Source: DASUDX01 sp036275365 (lineage in GTDB: Bacteria > Pseudomonadota > Gammaproteobacteria > Nevskiales > Nevskiaceae). Taken from it: a DNA stretch of 33,076 bases. Below are positions 1-7,603 of the stretch, piece by piece. The DNA lies in contig DASUDX010000031.1 in assembly GCA_036275365.1 (NCBI GenBank), forward strand, positions 1-33,076. The letters run 5' to 3'. The translations under genes and the position numbers were made by a program. The notes below the pieces were generated by a model. That model was given only the letters and a program-made list of their open reading frames with translations, made no database searches and was not told where the DNA came from. Numbering within the stretch: position 1 is the first letter of the stretch; each line of letters begins with the position of its first letter.

Positions 1-312
1 GTCGCCGCAGCGCTCGAGATCGGTGATGGTCTTGATCACCGCGTAGACCAGCCGCAGGTCGCTGGCGGTGGGCTGGCGGCGGGCGAGAATGCGCGAGCAC
101 TCCTCGTCCACATAGAGCTCCATCTGGTTGATCTTGCCGTCGTTGACCCGCACCTCGTCGGCCAGATCGGCATCGAGGTCCATCAGCGCGCGGGTGGCAT
201 CGACGATCTGCTGCTCCACCAGCCCGCCCATCGCCAGCACCCGCTGGCGCACATCCTCGAGCTCGGCATTGAACTGGCTGGAGATGTGCTGCTTGTAGCC
301 TGGCGTGGTCAT
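1..312 (-). CDS. phoU: PhoU phosphate regulon regulator (3' part cut by window edge)
   Basis: PhoU is a cytoplasmic helical-bundle protein that connects the PstSCAB transporter to the PhoR/PhoB two-component system and restrains Pho signalling when phosphate is plentiful. Reading the minus strand from an ATG at 312 gives 104 codons open to the window edge. The protein begins MTTPGYKQHISSQFN and continues with LEDVRQRVLAMGGLVEQQI, DADLADEV, INQMELYVDEEC and DLRLVYAVIKTITDLERCGD, all typical of the first PhoU three-helix repeat including its E/D-rich metal-binding positions. The second repeat is missing only because the window ends. It is the last gene of pstSCAB-phoU, 115 bp after pstB, a longer gap than elsewhere in the operon and one that holds repeated sequence. 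Family assignment is secure from sequence and context. Confidence 0.93.
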   Translation of the reverse strand, partial: MTTPGYKQHISSQFNAELEDVRQRVLAMGGLVEQQIVDATRALMDLDADLADEVRVNDGKINQMELYVDEECSRILARRQPTASDLRLVYAVIKTITDLERCGD

Positions 313-316
313 GATG

Positions 317-416
317 CGGTTTCCAGTTGGCGGTTTCCGGCTTCCGGCAGGTTGAGCCCGGATCGAGCCCGGTCTCCCTGCCGCGGGTGAACAACGGGAA
401 ACGGGAAACCGGAACC
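317..416. repeat. Heptamer-phased GGTTTCC / ACGGGAA repeat in the pstB-phoU gap
   Basis: The spacer between pstB and phoU holds GGTTTCC at 318-324 and 332-338, GGCTTCC at 339-345, then ACGGGAA at 394-400 and 401-407 and ACCGGAA at 408-414. The left units are pyrimidine-rich and the right units are purine-rich and roughly complementary, so the transcript could fold into an imperfect long hairpin with a loop of about 46 nt. It may be a dispersed intergenic repeat of this genome or an mRNA-processing element. The function is unknown. Confidence 0.5.
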
Positions 417-427
417 TCGAAACGGCT

Positions 428-1285
428 TCAACCATACCTCCCGGTGATGTAGTCCTCGGTCTGCTTCTTCGAGGGCTTGGTGAAGAGCTCGTCGGTGCTG
501 CCGTACTCGATCAGATCACCCACATACATGAAGGCGGTGTAATCGGAGACCCGCGCCGCCTGCTGCATGTTGTGGGTGACGATGACGATGGTGTACTGGG
601 TCTTGAGCTCGTTGATCAGCTCCTCGACCTTGAGGGTGGAGATCGGATCCAGCGCCGAGCAGGGCTCGTCGAGCAGGATCACATCGGGGTGGATGGCGAT
701 GGCGCGGGCGATCACCAGACGCTGCTGCTGACCGCCGGACAGACCCAGCGCCGATTCCTCCAGGCGGTCCTTCACCTCATCCCACAGCGCGGCGCCCTTG
801 AGCGCCCATTCAACGGTCTCGTCGAGCAGGCGCTTCTTGTTGATGCCGGCCAGACGCAGCCCGTAGGCCACATTCTCGTAGATCGACTTGGGGAAGGGAT
901 TGGGCTTCTGGAACACCATCCCGACCCGCCGGCGCAGCAGGGCGACATCGACATCGCGATCGAAGATGTTCTTGCCCTCGAGACGGATCTGGCCTTCGAT
1001 GCGGCAGCCGTCGATGAGATCGTTCATGCGGTTGAAGCAGCGCAGCAGGGTCGACTTGCCGCAGCCGGAGGGCCCGATGAAGGCGGTCACCTTCTTGTGC
1101 GGGATCCGCATGTTGATGCCGTTGAGGGCACGCTTGGGGCCGTAGTAGAGGTTGAGGTTGTCCACCTCCAGGGCCACCGCCTCCTGCTCCAGCGAACCGC
1201 CGCGGTCGAGCGCCATGCTGCTGAGGTCCAGGCGCTGGCCCAGCGGGGTCTTGTCCTGCACCGTGGTCATCTTGGATGACTCCAT
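428..1285 (-). CDS. pstB: PstB, phosphate ABC transporter ATPase
   Basis: PstB is the cytoplasmic ATPase that powers high-affinity phosphate import through PstC/PstA. The 285-residue product shows Walker A GPSGCGKST (about 71-79), the Q-loop region VGMVFQKPNPFP (about 121-132), the ABC signature LSGGQQQR (about 182-189), Walker B DVILLDEP (about 201-208) and the switch histidine in IVTHNMQQAARVSD. The RxxxGMVFQKPNPFP and HNMQQAARVSD sequences are specific to PstB. The first ATG at 1285 is preceded by an AGGAAG ribosome site, so I prefer it to the second ATG at 1270. The N-terminus carries about 40 residues before the ABC fold, somewhat longer than the E. coli protein. It lies 61 bp after pstA and upstream of phoU. 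Confidence 0.97.
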   Translation of the reverse strand: MESSKMTTVQDKTPLGQRLDLSSMALDRGGSLEQEAVALEVDNLNLYYGPKRALNGINMRIPHKKVTAFIGPSGCGKSTLLRCFNRMNDLIDGCRIEGQIRLEGKNIFDRDVDVALLRRRVGMVFQKPNPFPKSIYENVAYGLRLAGINKKRLLDETVEWALKGAALWDEVKDRLEESALGLSGGQQQRLVIARAIAIHPDVILLDEPCSALDPISTLKVEELINELKTQYTIVIVTHNMQQAARVSDYTAFMYVGDLIEYGSTDELFTKPSKKQTEDYITGRYG

Positions 1286-1346
1286 ATCACTGTCTTCCTG
1301 CAGAGCCCGAGGGGCCCGGACATTATGGGATGAAAGCGGAGCGCCA

Positions 1347-3077
1347 CTACTGCTCCAGCGCCTTGTAGCGCTCGCGCAGCCGGTTGCGGATGCCGATGGC
1401 GGTGAGATTCAGCAGCAGGATCACCAGCACCAGCAGGAAGGCGGTGGCATACACCAGCGGCCGCGCCGCCTCGACATTCGGACTCTGGAAGCCGACATCG
1501 TAGATGTGGAAGCCCAGGTGCATGAACTTGCGATCCAGATGCAGGAAGGGCGCATTGCCGTCCAGTGGCAGGGCCGGGGCCAGCTTGACCACGCCCACCA
1601 GCATCAGCGGGGCGACCTCGCCGGCCGCGCGGGCGATGGCGAGAATCAGGCCGGTCATCATCGCCGGGCTCGCCATCGGCAGCACCACCCGCCACAGCGT
1701 CTCGGCCTTGGTGGCGCCCAGCGACAGGCTCGCCTCGCGCAGCGAACGGGGGATGCGCGCCAGGCCCTCCTCGGTGGCCACGATCACCACCGGCAGGGTG
1801 AGCAGGGCCAGGGTCAGCGAGGACCACAGAATGCCCGGGGTGCCGAAGGTAGGCGCCGGCAAGCCCTCCGCATAGAAAGCCTGGTCGATGCGGGCGCCGA
1901 CGAAGTAGACGAAGAAGCCCAGGCCGAACATGCCGTAGACGATCGAGGGCACGCCGGCCAGGTTGTTGACCGCGATGCGGATGGTCTGGGTGACCGCCCC
2001 CTGCTTGGCGTACTCGCGCAGGTACAGGGCCGCCAGCACGCCGAAGGGCATGACGATCACCGACATGATCATCACCATCATCACCGTGCCGAAGATGGCC
2101 GGGAAGATGCCGCCCTCGGTGTTGGCCTCGCGCGGCTCGTCCGAGACGAACTCCCAGATCTTCTCGCCGAAGAACCCGAGCTTGGCGAACACCCCCATCT
2201 GGTTGGGCCGGTAGGCCCGCACCACCTTGGCCAGGGGCAGCTCCAGCTCGCGACCGTCGATGGTGGCCACGGTCAGCACATCGCGGCCCAGCTCCACCCG
2301 CAGGGCATCGAGCTGCTGGCGCACCTGCTCGTAGCGGGCGTCCTGCTCGGCACGGCGGGCGTCCAGCGCCGCCCAGGCCTCGGGCGCCTGGGCACGCGGC
2401 CGGCCGGCGAGTTCCAGCCCGCGACCTTCGAGGCGGACCCGCTCGAGGGCGTGGTTGATCGCACCGATCTCGTCCTTCTCGATGGTGCGGATGCGGGCGC
2501 GCAGCTCGTCCGCGCGCCGCTGCAGCGGCGGGTAGGCGCTCCACACCTCGGCGCCCTCGGCCACCACGCTGGATCCGCTGCGGATCCGCAGCAGGCGTCC
2601 GTGGAAATTGCCCCATTCCAGCCGCTCGAACACGGCGGCGTCCCCGGGCTGCTGGCGCTCGATGAACCAGGCATCCAGCACATAGCGGAAGTCGGCGCCG
2701 TAGAGATCGCGGTTGCCGATCTTGACCAGCAGGCGGTCGTAGAAGGGCTGGGCCTCGTCCACCGCCAGCCCGGCGCTCTTCAGGCGCGCGCTGGTGACTT
2801 CCTCCACCGAGCGCACCTCCACCAGCAGGGGCTGCGGGTTGCGGCCGGGTTCCTGGTAGACGCCCGCCACCAGATCCGCCGGCCAGAAGTGCGGCAGGCC
2901 ACGGGTGGCGGTGAGGGTCAGCAGGGCCAGGGTGATGATGAAGGCGACGGCGATCGCCGCCGCGGTCATCCACACCCAGGGCGAGCCGGATTCGAAATAG
3001 CTGCGCACGCCCTCGGTCCCGCGGGAGACCAGGCCCCGCGGCATGGCGGACTGCAGATCGTCGGCTGGGGTGCTCAT
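1347..3077 (-). CDS. pstA: PstA, phosphate ABC transporter permease with large periplasmic insertion
   Basis: PstA is one of the two inner-membrane permeases of the Pst phosphate importer. At 576 aa it is nearly twice the length of E. coli PstA (about 296 aa). One membrane segment (about residues 36-58, AAAIAVAFIITLALLTL) is followed by a soluble, probably periplasmic region of some 220 residues that includes a charged helical stretch (RADELRARIRTIEKDEIGAINHALERVRLEGR). The MetI-type permease domain occupies about residues 300-570, with IFPAIFGTVMMVMIMSVIVMPFG and the cytoplasmic coupling loop SLREASLSLGATKAETLWRVVLPMASPAM. The long form is known from Pseudomonas and relatives. The start at 3077 lies 10 bp after pstC ends, consistent with one transcript. 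The C-terminus NRLRERYKALEQ is typical of PstA. Confidence 0.95.
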   Translation of the reverse strand: MSTPADDLQSAMPRGLVSRGTEGVRSYFESGSPWVWMTAAAIAVAFIITLALLTLTATRGLPHFWPADLVAGVYQEPGRNPQPLLVEVRSVEEVTSARLKSAGLAVDEAQPFYDRLLVKIGNRDLYGADFRYVLDAWFIERQQPGDAAVFERLEWGNFHGRLLRIRSGSSVVAEGAEVWSAYPPLQRRADELRARIRTIEKDEIGAINHALERVRLEGRGLELAGRPRAQAPEAWAALDARRAEQDARYEQVRQQLDALRVELGRDVLTVATIDGRELELPLAKVVRAYRPNQMGVFAKLGFFGEKIWEFVSDEPREANTEGGIFPAIFGTVMMVMIMSVIVMPFGVLAALYLREYAKQGAVTQTIRIAVNNLAGVPSIVYGMFGLGFFVYFVGARIDQAFYAEGLPAPTFGTPGILWSSLTLALLTLPVVIVATEEGLARIPRSLREASLSLGATKAETLWRVVLPMASPAMMTGLILAIARAAGEVAPLMLVGVVKLAPALPLDGNAPFLHLDRKFMHLGFHIYDVGFQSPNVEAARPLVYATAFLLVLVILLLNLTAIGIRNRLRERYKALEQ

Positions 3078-3087
3078 CGGGCGCGAC

Positions 3088-5355
3088 TCACAGAGAGCTG
3101 TACTTGCGGCGCAGGCGGGTCCGCACCACCTCGGCCAGCGTGTTGAAGAAGAAGGTGAAGACGAACAGGGTCAGACCGGCGAGGAACAGCAGCCGGAAGT
3201 GGGTGCTGCCCACTTCGGACTCCGGCATCTCCACCGCCACATTGGCCGCCAGGGTGCGCATGCCGGAGAACAGCGAGAAGTCGGTGATCGGCGTGTTGCC
3301 GGTGGCCATCAGCACGATCATGGTCTCGCCCACCGCACGGCCGAGGCCGATCATCACCGCCGAGAAGATGCCGGGGCTGGCGGTGGGCAGGACCACGCCG
3401 GTGAGGGTCTGCCAGGGCGTCGCACCCAGCGCCAGCGAGCCCAGCGAGAGATGCTTGGGCACCGAGAAGATGGCGTCCTCGGCGATCGAGAAGATCACCG
3501 GAATCACCGCGATGCCCATGGCGATGCCGACCACCAGGGCGTTGCGCTGGTCATAGGCGATGCCCAGCTCGCGATCCATCCAGGCCTGCATGTTGCCGCC
3601 GAAGGCCAGCGCCTCGATCGGCTGGGCCAGCGCGAAGCACAGCCACACCACCAGGGCGATCACCGGAATCAGGATCGCCGCCTCCCAGCCCGGCGGTACC
3701 CGCAGGCGCAGGGTCCTGGGCAGCTTCAGCCACAGATAGCCGAAGAGTGGAATCGACAGGGGCAACAGCAACAGCGTCAGGAACATCCCCGGCAGATTGG
3801 TCTCGACGAAGGGCGCGAGCCAGAGGCCGGCGAGGAAGCCGAGGATCACCGAGGGCAGCGCCGCCAGCACCTCGACCGCCGGCTTGACCACCTGGCGCAT
3901 CTCCGGCGACATGAAGTTGGCGGTGAAGATGGCGCCGAGGATCGCGATCGGGATCGCGAAAATCATCGCGTAGAAGGCGCCCTTGAGGGTGCCGAAGGCG
4001 AGCGGGGTCAGGCTGAACTTGGGCTCGAAATCGCTGCTGGCCGAGGACGATTGCCAGAGGAAGCGCGGCTCGTCATAGCTTTCGTACCAGACCCGCTGCC
4101 AGAGCGCCGAGAGACTCACCTCCGGGTGCTCGTTGTGCACATCCACCACCGCCAGGCTGCGGTCCTCGCCCACCGCCAGCAGCACCTGGGCACGCGGGTT
4201 GAACACCAGATGGCGCACCGGCGACTGCAGCAGCGTCTGCTGCATCACCACCTCGCCCGAGGTGGCGTAGAGCAGGGTCACGGTCCCGGCCTCGTCGCCC
4301 ACCGCGAAGCCGCGGCGGCGCTGCTCGACACCGATCACCGTGGGCGCCGACAGATCCGCCTCGAAGCGGCGGACCTGGGCGAGATAGCTCTGGCCATCGG
4401 CGCGGCGCGCCGGGAACCACTGGCTGACCTCGCCATCGGCCTCGGCCAGCACCACCGAGATGCCACCGGCCAGATGCTGGGCGGCGCGGATGGCGCTGCC
4501 CACCGACACCTTCTCGACCAGGGTGGGCAGGGTGCTGTCGCTGCTGGCGAGCCGGTACAGCGCCAGCTCGCCGGCCTCGCGGTCCACCACATAGAGCCAG
4601 CCGAGCAGCGGATCCATCAGCAGCAGGTCGGGCCGCAGCGGCGGGGTGAAGACCAGGGTCGGTCCCTCCACCCGGGTGGCGGCGCCCAGCAGGCTGGCCC
4701 GCTCGCTCAGACCCTTGAGATGGATCTGCCCGCGGGTATCGGCGGCGGCCAGCAGCAGGCGTCCGCGGGTGGACCGCACCGCCAGGGTGCGCGGGGTCTC
4801 GGCCATGAACGGCAGCAGAGCCTCGCCGCGCGGATAGTCGATCGACGGCGTGATCAGCCGGCGGTCATCCGGATAGGTGATGGCGTAGCGATGCCGGAAG
4901 ATCAGCACCGAGCCGTCGGCCAGCGCCGCCGCCAGCTCGCCCTGCTCGGCCGAGAGCTCGGTGACCGAGACCAGTGGCTGGCCGCCGGTGGCCAGCACCA
5001 CCTCGCCGCGTGGCTCGCCGCTGGCGAGATCGAAGAAGCGGGCGGTGGCGTCCTCGCCGACCACCAGACCGACCTCGCCCTGTTCCTCCACGCTCAGGTG
5101 CAGCGGCTGCACCGTGGCGCCGGGCAGACGGATGCGCGCCCGCTCGGCGAGCGAGGCACCGCTGAACAGCGGCTGCACCTCGGAAAGCAGGTAGACGAAG
5201 ATCAGCAGCAGGGCCCCGATCACGCCCAGCCCGCCGATCCACACCACCGCCTGGGCCAGTCGATCCTTGAGATAGCGGGGCTGGAAGCCCGAGCGTCCGG
5301 CCGTGATCGGCAGGGGAACGCGGTGCTCCGCCATCGGGTTGGGCTGTTCGATCAT
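3088..5355 (-). CDS. pstC: PstC, phosphate ABC transporter permease with periplasmic beta-rich domain
   Basis: PstC pairs with PstA to form the phosphate channel. With the ATG at 5355 the product is 755 aa, against about 319 in E. coli. A first membrane segment (about 35-58, AVVWIGGLGVIGALLLIFVYLL) leads into a region of about 370 residues with repeated short beta-like units (VRSTRGRLLLAAADTRGQIHL, LLLMDPLLGWLYVVDREAGELALYRL, VLLAVGEDRSLAVVDV) that looks like a propeller or sensor-like fold. The permease domain follows (FGTLKGAFYAMIFAIPIAILGAIFTA, the loop LSLGSLALGATPWQTLTGVVLPTASPGIF, and VGETMIVLMATGNTP). An in-frame GTG at 5421 would add 22 residues, but it lies inside a perfect hairpin and has no ribosome site. 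MAEHRVP at 5334 is another possible start. The start is less certain than the identity. Confidence 0.94.
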   Translation of the reverse strand: MIEQPNPMAEHRVPLPITAGRSGFQPRYLKDRLAQAVVWIGGLGVIGALLLIFVYLLSEVQPLFSGASLAERARIRLPGATVQPLHLSVEEQGEVGLVVGEDATARFFDLASGEPRGEVVLATGGQPLVSVTELSAEQGELAAALADGSVLIFRHRYAITYPDDRRLITPSIDYPRGEALLPFMAETPRTLAVRSTRGRLLLAAADTRGQIHLKGLSERASLLGAATRVEGPTLVFTPPLRPDLLLMDPLLGWLYVVDREAGELALYRLASSDSTLPTLVEKVSVGSAIRAAQHLAGGISVVLAEADGEVSQWFPARRADGQSYLAQVRRFEADLSAPTVIGVEQRRRGFAVGDEAGTVTLLYATSGEVVMQQTLLQSPVRHLVFNPRAQVLLAVGEDRSLAVVDVHNEHPEVSLSALWQRVWYESYDEPRFLWQSSSASSDFEPKFSLTPLAFGTLKGAFYAMIFAIPIAILGAIFTANFMSPEMRQVVKPAVEVLAALPSVILGFLAGLWLAPFVETNLPGMFLTLLLLPLSIPLFGYLWLKLPRTLRLRVPPGWEAAILIPVIALVVWLCFALAQPIEALAFGGNMQAWMDRELGIAYDQRNALVVGIAMGIAVIPVIFSIAEDAIFSVPKHLSLGSLALGATPWQTLTGVVLPTASPGIFSAVMIGLGRAVGETMIVLMATGNTPITDFSLFSGMRTLAANVAVEMPESEVGSTHFRLLFLAGLTLFVFTFFFNTLAEVVRTRLRRKYSSL

Positions 5356-5400
5356 GCGCGAGGAGACGTCGGAGGGCGGGCGAAGCAGCCTCTGAGGGTT

Positions 5401-5424
5401 CCGGTGGCCGGGACCGGCCACCGG
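5401..5424 (-). other. Perfect hairpin in the pstS-pstC intercistronic region
   Basis: CCGGTGGCCGG (5401-5411), a 2-nt spacer and CCGGCCACCGG (5414-5424) form a perfect 11-bp inverted repeat between the pstS stop (5443) and the pstC start (5355). No T-run follows on the minus strand, so it is not a classical terminator. In binding-protein transporter operons such hairpins commonly protect the binding-protein mRNA from 3' decay and raise its yield over the permeases. That role is inferred here. Confidence 0.65.
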
Positions 5425-5442
5425 AGACGACCCGGGTCGGGC

Positions 5443-6501
5443 TTACTGGACCTTGGCCAGTTCCTGGGCGGCGAGGCTGGCCGGCATCGGGATGTAGCCG
5501 TCCTTCTCCACCACGCGCTGGCCCTGCTTGGACAGGACCATCTTCAGGAACTCCAGCTCCATCGGCGCCAGCGGCTTGTTCGGCGCCTTGTTGACATAGA
5601 CATAGAGAATCCGCGCCAGCGGGTAGCTGCCGTTCACCGAGTTCTCGCCGGTGGCCTCGACGAAGGGCTCACCCTCGGCACGGGCCAGCGGCAGGGCGCG
5701 CACGCCCGAGGTCTTGTAGCCGATGCCGGAGTAGCCGATCGCATTGAGGCCGGTGGCCACCGACTGCACCACCGAGGCCGAGCCCGGCTGCTCGTTGACA
5801 TTGGCCTTGAAGTCGCCCTTGCACAGGCCCTCATCCTTGAAATAGCCGTAGGTGCCGGACACCGAGTTGCGGCCATAGAGCTGGATCGGCTTGTTCAGCC
5901 AGTCGCCGCTCAGGCCCAGATCACCCCAGCGGGTGACATCGGCGGCGGCGCCGCACTTGCGGGTGGCCGAGAAGATGGCGTCGACCTGCGGCACGGTCAG
6001 CCCGGCGATCGGGTTGTCCTTGTTGACGAACACCGCCAGCGCGTCGATCGCCACGCCGACGCCGGTCGGCTTGTAGCCGTGCTTGGTCTCGAAGGCCTGG
6101 ATTTCCTGGTCCTTCATGGCCCGGCTCATCGGCCCGAAGCTCGCGGTGCCCTCGGTCAGCGCCGGCGGGGCGGTGGAGGAACCCGCGCCCTGGATCTGGA
6201 TGTTGACATTGGGATAGAGGCTCTTGAACTCCTCGGCCCACAGGGTCATTAGGTTGTTCAGGGTGTCCGAGCCCACCGAGCTGAGGTTGCCCGAGACGCC
6301 GGCCGCCAGCTGGTACTCGGGCAGGTTCGGATCCACCTGCGAGGACACCCCCTCGGCGGCAGGTTCCGGGGCCGGCGTGGCAGCGGGCGCCGGGGCCGTG
6401 GCGGCCGGGGCCGGGGCCGGAGCAGCGGGTTCTTCCTTCTTGCCGCAGGCGAGAAGCAGGCTGGTGCTGACCAGCAGGGCGGTGAGCAGACGGGTCGTCA
6501 T
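5443..6501 (-). CDS. pstS: PstS, phosphate-binding lipoprotein
   Basis: PstS captures phosphate in the periplasm and delivers it to PstC/PstA. The 352-aa product has a lipoprotein signal, MTTRLLTALLVSTSLLLAC, with lipobox LLAC placing the acylated cysteine at residue 19. An Ala/Pro-rich linker (about 25-50) follows, suggesting membrane tethering rather than free diffusion. The binding-protein fold shows SSVGSDTLNNLMTLWAEEF, GAGSSTAPPAL and GRNSVSGTYGYFKD, whose Ser, Thr, Asp and Arg residues match known phosphate ligands. It belongs to the longer PstS group with VFVNKDNPIAGLT and ILYVYVNKAPN rather than the short E. coli type. It is the first gene of pstSCAB-phoU, downstream of a Pho-box promoter. 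Confidence 0.96.
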   Translation of the reverse strand: MTTRLLTALLVSTSLLLACGKKEEPAAPAPAPAATAPAPAATPAPEPAAEGVSSQVDPNLPEYQLAAGVSGNLSSVGSDTLNNLMTLWAEEFKSLYPNVNIQIQGAGSSTAPPALTEGTASFGPMSRAMKDQEIQAFETKHGYKPTGVGVAIDALAVFVNKDNPIAGLTVPQVDAIFSATRKCGAAADVTRWGDLGLSGDWLNKPIQLYGRNSVSGTYGYFKDEGLCKGDFKANVNEQPGSASVVQSVATGLNAIGYSGIGYKTSGVRALPLARAEGEPFVEATGENSVNGSYPLARILYVYVNKAPNKPLAPMELEFLKMVLSKQGQRVVEKDGYIPMPASLAAQELAKVQ

Positions 6502-6560
6502 GGTTCTGGGTCTCGATGGAACGGCCGCGCGCCAGAGCGGGAAGCCGCACAGGAACGGTC

Positions 6561-6594
6561 ATGGTAGGAACCGGACATGACATCGCCGCGACAT
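6561..6594 (-). promoter_or_regulatory. Pho-box promoter of pstS
   Basis: On the minus strand, 6594-6577 reads ATGTCGC-GGCG-ATGTCAT, two 7-bp half-sites separated by 4 bp, matching the PhoB box (direct repeats of CTGTCAT with an 11-bp period). Ten bases further downstream is TACCAT (6566-6561), a 4/6 match to a -10 box. No -35 box is needed because PhoB replaces it. This is the textbook architecture of a PhoB-activated promoter, with the box about 75 bp before the pstS ATG. PhoB itself is not in the window. Confidence 0.72.
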
Positions 6595-6633
6595 GCCGGT
6601 CGGGGCCCGCCGGGCCGGCCGGCTGAGGGTCGC

Positions 6634-7422
6634 TCAGCTGCCGGCGGCGATGGCCTTGGCCGCCATGGTAACGCCGATGAACACCAGCAGGCCGGAAATC
6701 AGCCGCTTGAGCGCCCGGTCATCGAGGCGGAAGGCGATGCGCGTGCCCAGATAGATGCCGGGCAGCGCCCCGACCAGCAGCCACAGCAGCATCGAGGCAT
6801 CCACCGTGCCCAGACCGGCATGGCCAAGCCCGGCGATGGCGGTGATCAGCACCGCATGGGCGAGATCGCTGCCGACCAGGCGAATCGGCGATTGCCCCGG
6901 GTAGAGCAGCAGCAGCACCATCATCCCGATCACCCCGGCGCCGACCGAGGAGAAGGTGACCAGGGCGCCGATCAGCACCCCGCTGAGGACGGTGAGCTGG
7001 CGCTGACGCGCCGGCGCCAGGCCCCCGGGCTGGCGCCTTGCCAGCCCCAGCAGCCGGTCCTGGAACAGCGAGAAGCTGGCGGTGGTGACCACCGCGAAGG
7101 CCAGGATCAGCTTGATCCAGCGGTCCAGCGCCGGACCGGGCTCGATCTCGCGCAGCAGCAGCAGCGTCAGCAGGGCCGCGGGCACGCTGCCCAGCGCCAT
7201 CCAGCCGACGATGGACCAGTCCACCGAGCCGTTGCGGCCGTGCAGGGCCACGCCGAAGGCCTTGCTGATCGAGGCGTAGAGCAGGTCGGTGCCCACCGCC
7301 ACTGCCGGCGAGATGCCATAGAACAGGATCAGGATCGGGGTCATCAGCGAGCCCCCGCCCACCCCGGTGGCGCCCACCGCCGTGCCCACCACCAGTCCCG
7401 CCACGGCGAAGGCGCCTTCCAT
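6634..7422 (-). CDS. TSUP (TauE/SafE) family membrane transporter
   Basis: This 262-residue protein is almost entirely hydrophobic, with about eight membrane helices. It carries the family's repeated glycine-rich signatures: VVGTAVGATGVGGGSLMTPILIL near the N-terminus and GALVTFSSVGAGVIGMMVLLLLYPG in the second half. TSUP proteins move small sulfur- or carbon-containing anions such as sulfite, sulfoacetate or sulfate, but the substrate cannot be read from sequence. It is transcribed away from a CysB-like regulator, with a sulfite reductase gene following that regulator, so a sulfur oxyanion substrate (sulfite or sulfate) is a reasonable inference. The ATG at 7422 gives a start at the first helix. 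The gene ends 132 bp before pstS on the same strand, but pstS has its own Pho promoter in between. Confidence 0.88.
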   Translation of the reverse strand: MEGAFAVAGLVVGTAVGATGVGGGSLMTPILILFYGISPAVAVGTDLLYASISKAFGVALHGRNGSVDWSIVGWMALGSVPAALLTLLLLREIEPGPALDRWIKLILAFAVVTTASFSLFQDRLLGLARRQPGGLAPARQRQLTVLSGVLIGALVTFSSVGAGVIGMMVLLLLYPGQSPIRLVGSDLAHAVLITAIAGLGHAGLGTVDASMLLWLLVGALPGIYLGTRIAFRLDDRALKRLISGLLVFIGVTMAAKAIAAGS

Positions 7423-7490
7423 CTGCTTGATTCCCCGCGGTTATAAGCAAAGACCGGAACATACCGGCTGGCCGCCCGCGGCGCAGGACT

Positions 7491-7574
7491 GTTTTGATCT
7501 AGCGTTATTCCAAAAAGGGATGACAGGCCTCTGGCGCCGGCGCCGCGCTTTCTCCATTCTTGCTCGATCAAAAC
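7491..7574. promoter_or_regulatory. Perfect 9-bp inverted repeat in the divergent TSUP/cysB spacer
   Basis: GTTTTGATC (7491-7499) and its exact complement GATCAAAAC (7566-7574) flank 66 bp of the 181-bp region between the divergent TSUP gene (start 7422) and the cysB-like gene (start 7604). The spacer also holds an A-rich patch, ATTCCAAAAAGGGATG. LysR-type regulators, CysB included, usually bind AT-rich partly symmetric sites in such divergent regions, so this is a candidate operator or looping pair. There is no direct evidence of binding. Confidence 0.45.
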
Positions 7575-7603
7575 CGCTGGATAGTCTTTTCTGGCATATC
7601 GAT

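Noticed and set aside
1152..3146. Long open frame of 664 codons on the plus strand opposite pstA
   Set aside because: It is antisense to pstA, has His/Gln/Arg/Gly-rich composition typical of reversed GC-rich codons, and shows no domain.
5356..5421. Upstream GTG start for pstC adding 22 residues
   Set aside because: The GTG is buried in a perfect hairpin, lacks a ribosome site, and the added residues precede the normal N-terminus without similarity to known PstC.
3043..6252. Open frame of 1069 codons on the plus strand opposite pstC and pstS
   Set aside because: It is a shadow of the pst genes: low-complexity HRQGD composition, no ribosome site, no conserved motif.
7367..7603. N-terminal extension of the cysB-like frame
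   Set aside because: CysB proteins begin at MKxxQL; the upstream codons cover the divergent regulatory region and show no conservation.
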